64,000 nt of DNA from Pluralibacter gergoviae ATCC 33028 = NBRC 105706 (GCF_001598855.1 NZ_BCZS01000004.1:124001-188000), one strand, 5' to 3'. Counted from the stretch's first letter, positions 18,887 to 28,713 are shown. Translations and numbers: made by a program. The notes: generated by a model not told the origin, from the letters alone.

Positions 18887-19957
18887 TTAGCCCTGCAGCA
18901 GGGAGAGGATCTGCTGCGGTACCTGGTTAGCTTTCGACAGCACGGAGTTGCCCGCCTGCTGAATGATCTGCGCTTTCGACATATTGGACACTTCGGTCGC
19001 ATAGTCGGCGTCCTGAATACGGGACTGCGCTTCGGACAGGTTGGTAGTGGTGTTGTTCAGGTTGGTGACCGCAGAGGTCAACTGGTTCTGAACGGCACCG
19101 AGGGAGGAGCGGAATTTGTCGACGGAGGCGATGGCGGCGTCGAGTACTTTTAACGGATCAGCTGTTGCAGTGCCGGTGACCTCATCAGTTGTTACAGTAA
19201 CCTTGGCTTTTGCCGGATCGGTACCATCAGCATCTGTCATCTCAACTGTTGCTTTGTAATACTTACCATCATCACCTTTTACAGCATACAGGGTGTTACC
19301 GTCGGTATCTTTGTATGATTGCAGATCAATTGTTTTAGGGTTTGTCTCTGCTCCATCAGTAATGTTTGATGCAGTTACAACATTACCTTTTGTATCAGTG
19401 AGTTTAGCTTCAGAGAAATCTTTTTGCCCTGATACAGTAAAATTATCAAGTTTGAGACTTTTGGCATCAATTGTTTGGAGATTAATTGAAATAGTCTCAC
19501 CATCGTTAGCGCCAACCTGAATCTTCATTTCTCTGTTATCAGAAAGCACATTAACGCCGTTGAACTGAGTCTGCCCTGATACACGATCGATCTCATCCAG
19601 ACGAGACTTAATTTCGTCCTGAATAGAAGACAGGTCAGAGTCAGAGTTAGTCCCCGTCGACGCCTGCACCGTCAGCTCACGCACGCGCTGCAGGTTGTTG
19701 TTGATCTCGGACAGCGCGCCTTCGGTGGTCTGCGCCAGGGAGATACCGTCGTTGGCGTTACGCGCCGCCTGAGTCAGGCCCTTGATGTTGGAGGTGAAGC
19801 GGTTGGCGATCGCCTGGCCGGCGGCGTCGTCTTTAGCGCTGTTGATGCGCAGGCCGGAAGAGAGGCGCTCGATAGAGGTTGCCAGCGCGGACTGGTTTTT
19901 GTTGATGTTATTCTGGGTGATCAGCGAAAGGCTGTTGGTATTAATGACTTGTGCCAT
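18887..19957 (-). CDS. fliC: Flagellin FliC with short variable domain
   Basis: A 356-residue flagellin, much shorter than the ~500-residue E. coli proteins. The conserved N-terminal D0/D1 region (MAQVINTNSLSLITQNNINK, RINSAKDDAAGQAIANRFT) and C-terminal D1/D0 (LGAVQNQLTSAVTNLNNTT, NSVLSKANQVPQQILSLLQG) are intact. These contain the usual sites for TLR5 recognition and FliS binding. Only about 140 residues between them form the surface-exposed domain, and that part is clearly AT-richer than the ends. The gene is transcribed from a FliA promoter and is divergent from fliD. Confidence 0.95.
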   Translation of the reverse strand: MAQVINTNSLSLITQNNINKNQSALATSIERLSSGLRINSAKDDAAGQAIANRFTSNIKGLTQAARNANDGISLAQTTEGALSEINNNLQRVRELTVQASTGTNSDSDLSSIQDEIKSRLDEIDRVSGQTQFNGVNVLSDNREMKIQVGANDGETISINLQTIDAKSLKLDNFTVSGQKDFSEAKLTDTKGNVVTASNITDGAETNPKTIDLQSYKDTDGNTLYAVKGDDGKYYKATVEMTDADGTDPAKAKVTVTTDEVTGTATADPLKVLDAAIASVDKFRSSLGAVQNQLTSAVTNLNNTTTNLSEAQSRIQDADYATEVSNMSKAQIIQQAGNSVLSKANQVPQQILSLLQG

Positions 19958-20033
19958 GATTACGATTCCTGTTATTCAAGTCGTTGATAACGATGTGGGT
20001 TTCCACCCGTCGGCGCATTCGCCGTCAGTGTGG

Positions 20034-20060
20034 TTATCGTCGCCTCTGCCCTAACCTTTA
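20034..20060 (-). promoter_or_regulatory. FliA promoter of fliC
   Basis: On the minus strand TAAAGGTT (20060-20053), an 11-base spacer and GACGATAA (20041-20034) match the sigma-28 consensus TAAAGTTT-N11-GCCGATAA with one mismatch in each half. Confidence 0.85.
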
Positions 20061-20143
20061 GGATTTTTTTCGCCATCGCCTAAATAATTTTTAACGGCTA
20101 AAAAATAGCGCTATTCCGGCCATTAAAAAAAAGGAATTAACCG

Positions 20144-20170
20144 TAAACTTCCCGCCATTCCCGCCGATAA
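20144..20170 (+). promoter_or_regulatory. FliA promoter of fliDST
   Basis: TAAACTTC (20144-20151), an 11-base spacer and GCCGATAA (20163-20170) form a sigma-28 promoter with a perfect -10, 34 bases before the fliD start. Confidence 0.87.
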
Positions 20171-20204
20171 CCCCGGTATCGTTTTACGCGTCAAAGGAGC
20201 AAAC

Positions 20205-21611
20205 ATGGCAAGTATCTCTGCGCTGGGCGTCGGTTCGGGGCTCGATTTAAACACCATCCTCAGCAATCTGGAATCGGCGGAAAAGGCGGGCCTGAAGCCC
20301 ATCTCGGATCAGCAGTCCTCCTATACGGCTAAGCTCAGCGCCTACGGCACGCTAAAGAGCGCCCTGACCGCCTTTCAGACTGCCAACACGGCGCTCAAAA
20401 GCGGCGACCTGTTTACCGCCACCACCACCGCCAGCAGCTCGTCGGCGTTCAGCGCCACCACCACCGGCAGCGCCATTGCCGGAAAATACACGATTAATGT
20501 CTCGCAACTGGCGCAGGCGCAGACCCTGACCTCCGCCGCAAGGACCGACAGCAAAGCGGCAATCGCCGCCGGCGACAGCGTGCTGACCATTCAGCAGGGC
20601 GGCGATAAAAAACCGGTCTCGATCACTATCAGCGCCGCCAACTCCTCGCTGACCGGCATTCGCGATGCGATTAATAACGCCAAAGCGGGCGTCAGCGCCA
20701 GCATCATCAATGTCGGTAACGGTGAGTATCGCTTATCCATCACCTCAGACGACACCGGCGAAAAAAATGCCATGACCCTGAGCGTCAGCGGCGATGATAA
20801 GCTCCAGGATTTTCTGAATTACAGCAAAACCGACAGCGGCAATATGACCGAATCCGTCACCGCCCAGGATGCCGAGCTGACGGTCAACAATATTCCCATC
20901 ACCAACAGCAGCAACACCATCAGCGACGCGCTTGAGGACATCACCCTTAACCTCAACGATACCACCACCGGCAACCAGACGCTGACCATTACCAAAGACA
21001 CCAGCAAAGCGCAGAAAGCGGTCGACGATTGGGTTACCGCCTACAACGCCCTGCAGGATACTTTCGCCTCGCTGACCAAATATACTGCCGTCGATAAGGG
21101 GGCGGATACCCAGGACGCCAGCAACGGCGCGCTGGTGGGCGACTCGACCCTGCGCACGGTGCAGACCCAGCTGAAAAGCATTCTCGGCAACACCGCCAGC
21201 GGCAGCGCCTTCAAGAGCCTGACCCAGCTGGGCATCACCTCCGATCCCTCGACGGGCAAACTGAGCGTTGACGACAGCAAGCTGAAAACTGCGCTGACCA
21301 AGGATGCAGGCGGTGTCGCCACGCTTATCGTCGGCGACGGCAAGGACAGCGGCATAACCACGGTGATTGATAAAAACCTGACCGGCTGGCTGTCGAAGAC
21401 CGGCATTATTCAGGCCGCCACCGACGGGGTCAGCAAGACGCTGAACAATCTGACCCAGCAGTACAACGCCGCCAGCGACCGCATCGATAGCCGGATGGCC
21501 CAGTATAAATCCCAGTTCACCCAGCTCGACGTGCTGATGAACTCGCTGAACTCGACCAGCAACTATCTGAATCAGCAGTTTGAGTCATCAAATAACAGTA
21601 ATAAAAGCTAA
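20205..21611 (+). CDS. fliD: Flagellar filament cap FliD (HAP2)
   Basis: A 468-residue filament cap protein that forms a pentamer at the tip and folds incoming flagellin. The N-terminus MASISALGVGSGLDLNTIL and C-terminal coiled region (RIDSRMAQYKSQFTQLDVLM) are typical FliD. Central repeats rich in Ser/Thr/Ala fit the exposed head domains. The ATG at 20205 follows AAAGGAGC. It is first in fliDST. Confidence 0.95.
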   Translation: MASISALGVGSGLDLNTILSNLESAEKAGLKPISDQQSSYTAKLSAYGTLKSALTAFQTANTALKSGDLFTATTTASSSSAFSATTTGSAIAGKYTINVSQLAQAQTLTSAARTDSKAAIAAGDSVLTIQQGGDKKPVSITISAANSSLTGIRDAINNAKAGVSASIINVGNGEYRLSITSDDTGEKNAMTLSVSGDDKLQDFLNYSKTDSGNMTESVTAQDAELTVNNIPITNSSNTISDALEDITLNLNDTTTGNQTLTITKDTSKAQKAVDDWVTAYNALQDTFASLTKYTAVDKGADTQDASNGALVGDSTLRTVQTQLKSILGNTASGSAFKSLTQLGITSDPSTGKLSVDDSKLKTALTKDAGGVATLIVGDGKDSGITTVIDKNLTGWLSKTGIIQAATDGVSKTLNNLTQQYNAASDRIDSRMAQYKSQFTQLDVLMNSLNSTSNYLNQQFESSNNSNKS

Positions 21612-21629
21612 TTAACGCCAGGAGAGACT

Positions 21630-22040
21630 ATGTACGGCGCAAAGAGCACCCAGGCATACGCCCGCATCGGCGTGGAGAGCGCAGTCATGAGCGCCAGCCA
21701 GCAGCAGCTGGTCACCATGCTGTTTGACGGCGCGCTCAGCGCCCTGGTGCGCGCCCGCCTGTATATGCAGGAGGGCAACATCGCGGGCAAAGGCGCGTCC
21801 CTTTCCCGGGCGATCAATATCATCGATAACGGCCTGAAGGTGGGACTCGATGAGGATAGCCCGGACGAGCTGACGCAAAATCTGATTGCGCTATATGCCT
21901 ATATGGTACGGCGGTTAATCCAGGCAAATGCCCAAAGCGATATTGCCGCCGTTGAAGAGGTCGAAAAGCTGCTGAGCAATATCGCCGATGCCTGGAAAGA
22001 CGTCGCCGCCACGCCACCTATCACTCAGGATGCCGTTTAA
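21630..22040 (+). CDS. fliS: Flagellin export chaperone FliS
   Basis: A 136-residue cytoplasmic chaperone that binds the C-terminus of FliC and prevents early polymerisation. Family features are YARIGVESAVMSASQQQLVTMLFDGAL near the N-terminus and LYAYMVRRLIQAN. It lies 18 bases after fliD, preceded by AGGAGAG, and abuts fliT. Confidence 0.95.
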   Translation: MYGAKSTQAYARIGVESAVMSASQQQLVTMLFDGALSALVRARLYMQEGNIAGKGASLSRAINIIDNGLKVGLDEDSPDELTQNLIALYAYMVRRLIQANAQSDIAAVEEVEKLLSNIADAWKDVAATPPITQDAV

Positions 22041-22412
22041 ATGAGTAACGCACCGTCTCTGTATAGCCTTTACCAACAGCTGTTGACCCGGGGTCAAACC
22101 ATGCTGGCGCTGGCGGCCAGCGCGCAGTGGGAGGCGCTTATCGCCAGCGAAATGGATTATGTCAGAGCGGTGCAGCAGGTAGCACAACTCACCGAGACAT
22201 CGCCCCCCTCAGCGGCAGTCCAGCAGCAGATCCGCCCGCTGCTGGGGGCGATACTTGATGTGGAGCAGCAGATTAAAACGCGGCTGCAGGCGAGAATGGA
22301 CGAGCTGGCTACGCTCGTGAACCAGTCGAGCCGGCAAAAGTCTGTCCTTACCGCCTACGGCAATCAGGGCGGCAAGGTGCTGGTGCCGCAGGCGAGCCGC
22401 GATCCCGGATAA
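22041..22412 (+). CDS. fliT: FliD chaperone and FlhDC regulator FliT
   Basis: A 123-residue helical protein. FliT binds FliD as an export chaperone and, when free, FlhDC as an anti-activator. The sequence is only moderately conserved, but length, the helix pattern ([39 protein letters not shown]) and position identify it. It starts immediately after the fliS stop with no gap. Confidence 0.88.
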   Translation: MSNAPSLYSLYQQLLTRGQTMLALAASAQWEALIASEMDYVRAVQQVAQLTETSPPSAAVQQQIRPLLGAILDVEQQIKTRLQARMDELATLVNQSSRQKSVLTAYGNQGGKVLVPQASRDPG

Positions 22413-22495
22413 AAACGGCGTCACTAAATGCGACGCCGCGGGCAGTTTAGCCGATTTCATCCATACTAGAGTCTCCCATATAAGGAGATTCTGGT

Positions 22496-23983
22496 ATGCG
22501 CAACCCCACCCTTCTGCAGTGTTTTCACTGGTACTACCCCACCGGCGGCGAACTGTGGCGCGAAGTTGAAGCCCTCGCCCCCAGCCTCAACGAGATAGGC
22601 ATCAATATGATCTGGCTGCCGCCCGCCTATAAGGGCGCCTCCGGCGGCTACTCGGTGGGCTACGACAGCTATGACCTGTTTGATCTCGGTGAATTTGACC
22701 AGAAGGGCTCCGTCGCCACCAAGTACGGCGACAAAGGCCAGCTGCTGGCGGCGATTGATGCGCTGAAAACCCACGATATCGCCGTGCTGCTGGACGTGGT
22801 GGTCAACCACAAGATGGGCGCCGACGAAAAAGAGCCGATCCGCGTTCAGCGGGTCGATGAAAACGACCGCACGCAAATTTCCGACGAGATTATCGAGTGC
22901 GAGGCGTGGACCAAATACACCTTCCCGGTGCGCGCCGGGCAGTATTCGCAGTTTATCTGGGACTATAAGTGCTTCAGCGGCGTCGATCATATCGAAAATC
23001 CCGACGAGGACGGCATCTTCAAGGTGGTGAACGACTACACCGGCGACGGCTGGAACGACCAGGTTGACGGCGAAAACGGCAACTTTGACTATCTGATGGG
23101 CGAGAATATCGACTACCGCAACCGGGCGGTCACCGAGGAGATCAAATACTGGGCCCGCTGGGTGATGGAGCAGACCGGCTGCGACGGCTTCCGCCTCGAT
23201 GCGGTGAAGCACATTCCGGCATGGTTCTATAAAGAGTGGATCGAGCACGTGCAGGAGGTGGCGCCGAAGCCGCTGTTTATCGTCGCCGAGTACTGGTCTC
23301 ACGAGGTGGATAAGCTGCAGGCCTATATCGATCAGGTTGACGGCCAGACCATGCTGTTCGACGCCCCGCTGCAGATGCACTTCCACGACGCCTCCCGCCA
23401 GGGCCGCGAATACGATATGAGCCAGATCTTCACCGGCACGCTGGTGGAAGCCGATCCGTTCCACGCGGTCACCCTGGTGGCCAACCACGATACTCAGCCG
23501 CTGCAGGCGCTGGAGGCGCCGGTCGAGGCGTGGTTCAAGCCGCTGGCCTATGCCCTGATCCTGCTACGTGAGAACGGCGTACCGTCGGTCTTCTACCCGG
23601 ACCTGTTCGGCGCGACCTATGAAGATACCGGGCGCGACGGCAACAGCTACAAAATTGAGATGCCGGTGATTGCCCAGCTGCACGAGCTTATCGACGCCCG
23701 CCAGCGCTTCGCCCACGGCGTGCAGACCCTGTTCTTCGATCACCCCAACTGCATCGCCTTCAGCCGCAGCGGCACCGACGAAATGCCGGGCTGCGTGGTG
23801 GTGCTCTCCAACGGCGACGACGGCGAGAAGACCATTACCCTCGGCGAGAACTACGGCAACAAGCGCTGGAAGGATTTTCTCGGTAACAGGGAAGAGACGG
23901 TGGAAACCGATGAAGGGGGCACCGCGACCTTTACCTGCCCCGGCGGCGGGGTCAGCGTCTGGGTGCTGGAGGACGTACTTTAG
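22496..23983 (+). CDS. amyA: Cytoplasmic alpha-amylase AmyA
   Basis: A 495-residue GH13 glucan 1,4-alpha-glucosidase without signal peptide, so it acts inside the cell. Conserved regions are [11 protein letters not shown], the nucleophile Asp in [10 protein letters not shown] (about residue 235), the acid/base Glu in IVAEYW (about 265) and the third Asp in VANHDTQP (about 331). Length and sequence follow E. coli AmyA. The ATG at 22496 has ATAAGGAGA before it. It follows fliT as in E. coli and Salmonella. Confidence 0.96.
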   Translation: MRNPTLLQCFHWYYPTGGELWREVEALAPSLNEIGINMIWLPPAYKGASGGYSVGYDSYDLFDLGEFDQKGSVATKYGDKGQLLAAIDALKTHDIAVLLDVVVNHKMGADEKEPIRVQRVDENDRTQISDEIIECEAWTKYTFPVRAGQYSQFIWDYKCFSGVDHIENPDEDGIFKVVNDYTGDGWNDQVDGENGNFDYLMGENIDYRNRAVTEEIKYWARWVMEQTGCDGFRLDAVKHIPAWFYKEWIEHVQEVAPKPLFIVAEYWSHEVDKLQAYIDQVDGQTMLFDAPLQMHFHDASRQGREYDMSQIFTGTLVEADPFHAVTLVANHDTQPLQALEAPVEAWFKPLAYALILLRENGVPSVFYPDLFGATYEDTGRDGNSYKIEMPVIAQLHELIDARQRFAHGVQTLFFDHPNCIAFSRSGTDEMPGCVVVLSNGDDGEKTITLGENYGNKRWKDFLGNREETVETDEGGTATFTCPGGGVSVWVLEDVL

Positions 23984-23996
23984 CGGCTGAAGACGC

Positions 23997-24022
23997 GACA
24001 GCCGGGCATTCGCCCGGCTGTC
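23997..24022. terminator. Bidirectional hairpin between amyA and yedD
   Basis: A perfect 11-base-pair inverted repeat (GACAGCCGGGC/GCCCGGCTGTC, 4-base loop) between two convergent genes. There is no T-tract, so it may end transcripts only partly or protect both 3' ends. Confidence 0.7.
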
Positions 24023-24028
24023 GGAAGG

Positions 24029-24445
24029 TTACTGCGGCAGCGCCGAACCCAGCGGGTTCTTCTGCAGGTAGTCGGCGCACTCCACCGTCGGGCGGTCGAC
24101 GCGCTTGAGCGTCATGCGGTCATACTTGAGGTGGCCGCCGTCGCGGTCGATTTCATACAGATCCAGCTTGTTGGTGACGTTATAGATATCGTCGCCGTGC
24201 TTCATCAGCTTGCCCGGCAGCGCGATGGTGCGCAGCCACTGGCGGCAGTCGAGGGTATCGCCCTCTTTGGTCACCACCAGCGTCGCAATCGCCTCCGGGC
24301 TGACCATCGCGCTCTGCGGCCCCGCAGACTGCCAGTAGCCTTCCAGGCCCGCCGGCGCAGGCGCTTTCACCACGTCATGATAGTTGTCCACCTGAACACA
24401 GCCGGTAAGCGCCAGCAGCGCGCCGAAAATTGCAATCTTCTTCAT
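24029..24445 (-). CDS. yedD: Lipoprotein YedD
   Basis: A 138-residue lipoprotein precursor. The N-terminus MKKIAIFGALLALTGC gives lipobox LTGC with cleavage before Cys16. The rest includes AGLEGYWQSAGPQSAM and RPTVECADYLQK, as in E. coli YedD. The role is unknown. It converges on amyA, the conserved arrangement. Confidence 0.9.
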   Translation of the reverse strand: MKKIAIFGALLALTGCVQVDNYHDVVKAPAPAGLEGYWQSAGPQSAMVSPEAIATLVVTKEGDTLDCRQWLRTIALPGKLMKHGDDIYNVTNKLDLYEIDRDGGHLKYDRMTLKRVDRPTVECADYLQKNPLGSALPQ

Positions 24446-24592
24446 TGGTTATCCTGCAAAACCGGGAAAAAAATATTGTGGCATTAAAGCATTTACTCCA
24501 CAAGCAAACCGGCCGCCGCGCGCGTTAAAACCTGACGACAATCCGCATTGCTGCCTGTTAACGGCACTGTCCCCCTTCCGTCAGAGCGAGGC

Positions 24593-26191
24593 TCAAACCA
24601 TTGCCGCTGACTTTTCATTTTCAACGCCCGGCGCTGTCTCAGAGAGATCGCCGCCAATAATGAATTTTGATACCAGCTGATTAAGGACATCGGCCTGTTC
24701 CATAAGCGAAGCGGAGGCCGCCGAAGCCTCTTCGACCAGGGAAGCATTCTGCTGCGTAACGCTATCCATTTCATTGACTGCCTGGTTGATCTGCCCTATT
24801 CCAAGCATCTGCTCATGTGCCGCGCCGGATATTTCATTGATAAGATCGGTAACCTGCCTTACGGCATCGTTCATATGGCGCATATTCTTACCCACATCTT
24901 CAGCCTGCTCCACACCGGTCTGTATAAACTGCATGGAGGATTCAATCAGCATTTTAATCTCCCGGGCCGAGGTAGATGAACGCTGCGCAAGATTGCGAAC
25001 CTCGCCGGCCACGACGGCAAATCCGCGCCCCTGCTCGCCCGCGCGCGCGGCCTCCACTGCCGCATTGAGGGCCAGTATATTTGTCTGGAAGGCGATCCCT
25101 TCAATAAGTGAAATAATATCGGTAATTTTCGCCGAGCTGGCGCGGATATCTGACATCGTCGCCAGCATTGTCGCCACTTTTTCTGTGCTGTTATCGGAAA
25201 TATTCCGTACGTTCGTCGAAAGCTCGCTGGCGATGCGCGTATTTTCCGCCGTCTGCCTTACCGTCTCCGTCAGTTGTGACATACTGGCCGCCGTCTCTTC
25301 CAGCGATGCCGCCTGCTCTTCGGTTCGCGATGATAAATCTTCATTGCCTGCGGATATCTGCGAAGAAGCGGTACTCACGGATTGAGAGGCCATGCTGACA
25401 GCCGCCAGAGATGAGGCGACGTTGCTGACCAGATGGTTATACGCTCTCGCCGTCAGGCCGATTTCATCATTACGCGCATCATCCACCCGCCGCGTAAGAT
25501 CCAGCGCCGCGCTGGAGCGCGCCATCGTATCGCGTATCGCATTCAGGCTGTTGCGAATGCCAAGGATCGTTCTTAACGTCAGCACACTCAGAATCAGCAC
25601 AATCGCCGATGCGGCAATAATCATGCTCCAGAAAGTGAGGTGATAAATACGTTTATTGTAGCGCTCCAGGTTTTCGCCATATTCCATATTATGTTTTAAT
25701 TGCACACGATAATTGGCGATAAGATCGCGCGCTGCCTGCCCTATCCCTTTGTTTCCCTGCAATTCCCGCAGAGTAATCGCATCATCCTGGGCAATCGAAC
25801 CGGTAATAAAAATCGGCAGTTTCCCACGGAGTGTATCAATAATATTGAGCGCGTTTTCCGTCAGTTGGCGGTCGCGGTCGTTAGAAGTACTGTTTTTCAG
25901 ATACCGCAGGTTCGACTGACGCAGGTTCTCAATGGTCTGATTAATCTGTTTTTCAATCTGCATCTGCTTTTCTTTATTAGTCGAGCTCTGATGCCGATAG
26001 AGCCAGATGATTAAACTATCGCTTTTATCAATCATATCGCCTAAATCGATGATTGAGGGGATTGCGTGCTCCTGCACATACTGAAACCTGCCCTGAAACC
26101 CGGACATAATCAAAACGGCTGCGATAACCAGAGAAATGAGTGAAGTAATTAATAAAGAATAACTTAAAATCAGTCGCTGCGTGATATTCAT
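24593..26191 (-). CDS. Methyl-accepting chemotaxis protein
   Basis: A 532-residue chemoreceptor. One membrane helix lies near residues 10-30 and a second near 185-210 around a periplasmic four-helix-type sensor. A HAMP segment follows, then the signalling domain with the invariant hairpin ([37 protein letters not shown]). The Q/E-rich methylation helices are visible. The tail ends SAAMV without the NWETF-type pentapeptide, so it is probably a low-abundance receptor needing others for CheR/CheB access. The start at 26191 has AAGGATG before it. The ligand is unknown. E. coli has no receptor at this position. Confidence 0.9.
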   Translation of the reverse strand: MNITQRLILSYSLLITSLISLVIAAVLIMSGFQGRFQYVQEHAIPSIIDLGDMIDKSDSLIIWLYRHQSSTNKEKQMQIEKQINQTIENLRQSNLRYLKNSTSNDRDRQLTENALNIIDTLRGKLPIFITGSIAQDDAITLRELQGNKGIGQAARDLIANYRVQLKHNMEYGENLERYNKRIYHLTFWSMIIAASAIVLILSVLTLRTILGIRNSLNAIRDTMARSSAALDLTRRVDDARNDEIGLTARAYNHLVSNVASSLAAVSMASQSVSTASSQISAGNEDLSSRTEEQAASLEETAASMSQLTETVRQTAENTRIASELSTNVRNISDNSTEKVATMLATMSDIRASSAKITDIISLIEGIAFQTNILALNAAVEAARAGEQGRGFAVVAGEVRNLAQRSSTSAREIKMLIESSMQFIQTGVEQAEDVGKNMRHMNDAVRQVTDLINEISGAAHEQMLGIGQINQAVNEMDSVTQQNASLVEEASAASASLMEQADVLNQLVSKFIIGGDLSETAPGVENEKSAAMV

Positions 26192-26535
26192 ACAACATCC
26201 TTCGGTGTCAACGGAAAAAACCAAGTCGATAACTTAGTTTTTTTACTATCGGCAGCCTCGGGGCGTTTATTAGGTTTTTTTAAAGGTTATTAATAAATTC
26301 AATTAATGACTAAGCTATTTCCAATTTGAATATAGAAAACCATGACCGGGCGCATTGCGACAGCTCATGAAATAGTTTATATGCGGCCAGAAATAACCGT
26401 GTGATAGAGCACGTTACGCGACTGATAATCACGTATTAATAAAAGGCGTTCGGCGTTGGCAACTTAAGGCCCCGCAGCCGCCCCCGGCGCGCTGGCTGGG
26501 GCTATCACAACGAGGGCCACCGCTCTTTGATAGCG
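26192..26535. other. AT-rich region between the chemoreceptor and the DUF1090 gene
   Basis: No gene is seen. It carries the receptor promoter at its left side. The right side (26465-26510) has GC-rich inverted segments (GCCCC ... GGGGC) that may end the DUF1090 transcript, but no clear terminator. Confidence 0.4.
26246..26272 (-). promoter_or_regulatory. Possible FliA promoter of the chemoreceptor gene
   Basis: On the minus strand GCCGATAG (26253-26246) matches the sigma-28 -10 at seven of eight bases; TAATAAAC eleven bases upstream is a weak -35. It lies 55 bases before the receptor start. Confidence 0.5.
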
Positions 26536-26925
26536 CTATTTACTCAGCGCCGCCTGCGCCTCGCGCAGTTCATCCTGCGCTTTGTTCAGCTTCTGCTGCT
26601 TTTTGCTGATTTTTTCCGGCCGGCCGTCGGCCTTCGCTTCTTCCAGCTCCTGGCGGCGCTCGGCAACCTTCTGCTGCTTCTGCCGGACTTTGGCTTCACG
26701 CTCCGCCTTCAGGCCGGCGTCGGTGCAGTTGGTGTTAACGTCATAGAGCGCTTTCTGAAGCCCGGCGGCGCGGTTGGTGTTGCCATGGGCGCGGGCGTGC
26801 TCAAGCTGGCGCTGAATATGCTGCGCTTTCGCATCGCAGCCGGTGGCGGAGGTCTGCTGGCGGGCGAATGCCGCCGGGGCGGACAGCATCAGCAGGGCAC
26901 AGGTCAGAGTGAGGGTCTTTTTCAT
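26536..26925 (-). CDS. DUF1090 periplasmic protein (YqjC-like)
   Basis: A 129-residue precursor with signal peptide ending PAAFA-RQ. The mature protein has two cysteines (TGCDAKAQHIQRQLEHAR, NTNCTDAGLKAEREAKV) and a long charged helix to the end, the pattern of DUF1090/YqjC. Its function is unknown. The ATG at 26925 is preceded by GGAGATTG; the frame continues six bases further to a TTG. It stands alone between AT-rich gaps. Confidence 0.82.
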   Translation of the reverse strand: MKKTLTLTCALLMLSAPAAFARQQTSATGCDAKAQHIQRQLEHARAHGNTNRAAGLQKALYDVNTNCTDAGLKAEREAKVRQKQQKVAERRQELEEAKADGRPEKISKKQQKLNKAQDELREAQAALSK

Positions 26926-27040
26926 AAACAATCTCCGGGCTTTCGTATCCGTTATCAGCGCGTTAAGGGTACCACACCGATATTAACCGCAGCTTAAACC
27001 GTCTTACGATAGGTCAACCTTCGCTGCGCGAGCGGACCGG

Positions 27041-27514
27041 TTAATCGCAGCGAATGTTGCGCCCGGGGAAGATAACCCTGCCGCCGGGATTTTGCGTGTT
27101 CTTGATGCGCAGTACCTCGTTGTCGCGCATAAACACCCAGTAAAGAACATCCCCGGTTTCGCTGCCGGAAGGGGTTTTATGATTCACGTAAACACAGGTG
27201 GCATAGCCGTAGATAAGCTTGCCCCTGTCTGCCAGCACTTCTTTACGCGGTGGGGTAAAACCGGAGAATTTCGCCGAATCAGGATCGTCGAGCACGAAGC
27301 GAATCGCCTTTTTGACCCGCTTCTTATATTTCTTCGGCTCATCCCCGAGATTAGCGGTAGCGAAATTGATGCTGTCGATCCTTTTTTGCAGCGCCGCCTG
27401 CTGCCGGCTTTCCCACGCCTGCTGGTCACCGATGTGTGCCTCTTCCGCCGATATGGAGGCCCCGCAGCCCATCAGCGACGAGAGCGCCGCGGCTGTCAGA
27501 ATGGCTTTTTTCAT
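27041..27514 (-). CDS. Uncharacterised lipoprotein
   Basis: A 157-residue lipoprotein precursor: AILTAAALSSLMGC ends in a lipobox LMGC. The mature part contains KKYKKRVKKAIRFVLDDPDSA, then KFSGFTPPRKE and YVNHKTPSGSETGDVLYWVF. The last pattern (residual-charge start, variant of a ...DPDSAKF...NxKN/NxKT... fold) recalls small enterobacterial and phage-related lipoproteins of unknown function. The start at 27514 follows AAGGACACAG. The long frame upstream of it is not supported by any signal. Confidence 0.6.
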   Translation of the reverse strand: MKKAILTAAALSSLMGCGASISAEEAHIGDQQAWESRQQAALQKRIDSINFATANLGDEPKKYKKRVKKAIRFVLDDPDSAKFSGFTPPRKEVLADRGKLIYGYATCVYVNHKTPSGSETGDVLYWVFMRDNEVLRIKNTQNPGGRVIFPGRNIRCD

Positions 27515-27783
27515 GATCTGTGTCCTTAATCGCAATCGGCAACATCCTAACAATCGCGGTAAAGATTTCAACGCAAAACGCGGCAAATCCACGCCCGTCA
27601 CGCTCTGAATGCAGAAAATGAAAAAAACCGCTGGCCTTTCCGGGCACGCTCGCAATTGCGTTATTTTACCGGTCTTTTCTGCACGAAACGCGGGACGTAA
27701 CGCGCGGGCGAGCATAAAGTACCCGCGCAGACAATAAGGCGCGCGGCAGATCCGAAGATCGGCGAAAAGCCGCACTTTGTATA

Positions 27784-27816
27784 TTGACAATCATGGAGGT
27801 GTTTTACCATAATGGT
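27784..27816 (+). promoter_or_regulatory. Promoter and palindromic operator of the TA operon
   Basis: TTGACA at 27784-27789 and CATAAT at 27808-27813 (18-base spacing) form a strong promoter. The perfect palindrome ACCATAATGGT (27806-27816) covers the -10, the usual place for an autorepressing antitoxin. The AATGG start-like codon at 27812 would lie before the transcript start. Confidence 0.6.
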
Positions 27817-27904
27817 AACTATCGTAAGCGAGTATCAGGATGGATTCACCGGCGCGAATACCCGGATAGCCTGCGGCCCTCTCTATTCGAAGAGGATCCT
27901 GAGC

Positions 27905-28222
27905 ATGATTGATATTGCCCGTATCGCCGTTGTCACAAGGCAGTGCCGGCGGGATGTTGCCAGCCTGGGCAAAGACGAGAAAGCCCTGAAAGAGGCCGTC
28001 AAAACGGCGGTTAAATCCGGACGCTGTCTCTGTTCTGAATGGTGCCAGCTGAGCGCCGCCGGCGCGTGGGCCGCCTGCGATGCACACGGCTACACCGAGC
28101 GCGCGTGGGTCGAAGCGGCATGGAAAGAAATGGACTGCGATTTTTATATTAAATTCTGCGTCGGGAAAACCGGGAGCGTCATTTTGACCCTCTCCCACCA
28201 CCCGCACAGGCAACGCCACTGA
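27905..28222 (+). CDS. Putative MqsR-like toxin
   Basis: A 105-residue protein encoded directly before an MqsA-family antitoxin, the mqsRA order. The similarity to MqsR is weak: a helical N-part (KALKEAVKTAVKSGRC), then AWAACDAHGYTERAWVEAAWKE and a C-terminal strand pair YIKFCVGKTGSVILTLSHH that resembles the MqsR ending. Toxin activity (mRNA interferase) is inferred from context only. The ATG at 27905 is chosen because AGAGGA lies 8 bases before it; an upstream in-frame ATG at 27812 lies inside the promoter. It is unusually cysteine-rich (six Cys). Confidence 0.55.
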   Translation: MIDIARIAVVTRQCRRDVASLGKDEKALKEAVKTAVKSGRCLCSEWCQLSAAGAWAACDAHGYTERAWVEAAWKEMDCDFYIKFCVGKTGSVILTLSHHPHRQRH

Positions 28223-28230
28223 GGTGAGTG

Positions 28231-28713
28231 ATGAAAGAACAAATGGAATGCCCTGTCTGCGGCGAAGGACACTTAACCCGCCGGGTTCAGATGTCCCCGA
28301 TCATCTACCGGGGAGTGACTAAGCAGGTTGAAGATCATTTCAGCGTCTGCGACGCCTGCGGGCTTGAGCAGGCTGATGCAAAAGCGCTGAAGCAGAATAA
28401 GCGCGCGGTCATCAAGGCGAAAAAAGAAGTTGACGGCCTGCTGTCCGGCGCAGAGGTGCTGGCGATCCGCAAACGGCTGGGCATTAACCAGGAACAGGCA
28501 TCGCGCATTTTTGGCGGCGGCCCGACGGCCTTCACCAAATATGAAAATGATGACGTTGCGCAATCCGAGGCAATGGACAAACTGATTAGGGTCGCCGACG
28601 AATTTCCGGTGGTTTTTAATAAGCTTTGCGCCTGTGCAGACGTAGTGCCCGCATCCGCCATCAACGGCCGCCCGGGATCTGCGAGCAGCATAGCTGATAA
28701 TATTAATGCGTAA
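28231..28713 (+). CDS. MqsA-family antitoxin
   Basis: A 160-residue protein with the MqsA layout. The N-terminal zinc domain has MECPVCGEGH and CDACG (two CxxC pairs). The C-terminal HTH domain reads LSGAEVLAIRKRLGINQEQ, ASRIFGGGPTAFTKYEN, closely like E. coli MqsA, and ends with about 30 extra residues. It should bind and neutralise the upstream protein and repress the operon at the palindrome over the promoter. The ATG at 28231 follows GAGGTGAG; it starts nine bases after the toxin stop. Confidence 0.8.
   Translation: MKEQMECPVCGEGHLTRRVQMSPIIYRGVTKQVEDHFSVCDACGLEQADAKALKQNKRAVIKAKKEVDGLLSGAEVLAIRKRLGINQEQASRIFGGGPTAFTKYENDDVAQSEAMDKLIRVADEFPVVFNKLCACADVVPASAINGRPGSASSIADNINA

Noticed and set aside
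27812-27904. An upstream ATG extending the putative toxin by 31 residues
   Set aside because: It lies within the -10/operator palindrome, so it would precede the transcript start. The ATG at 27905 has a good ribosome-binding site.
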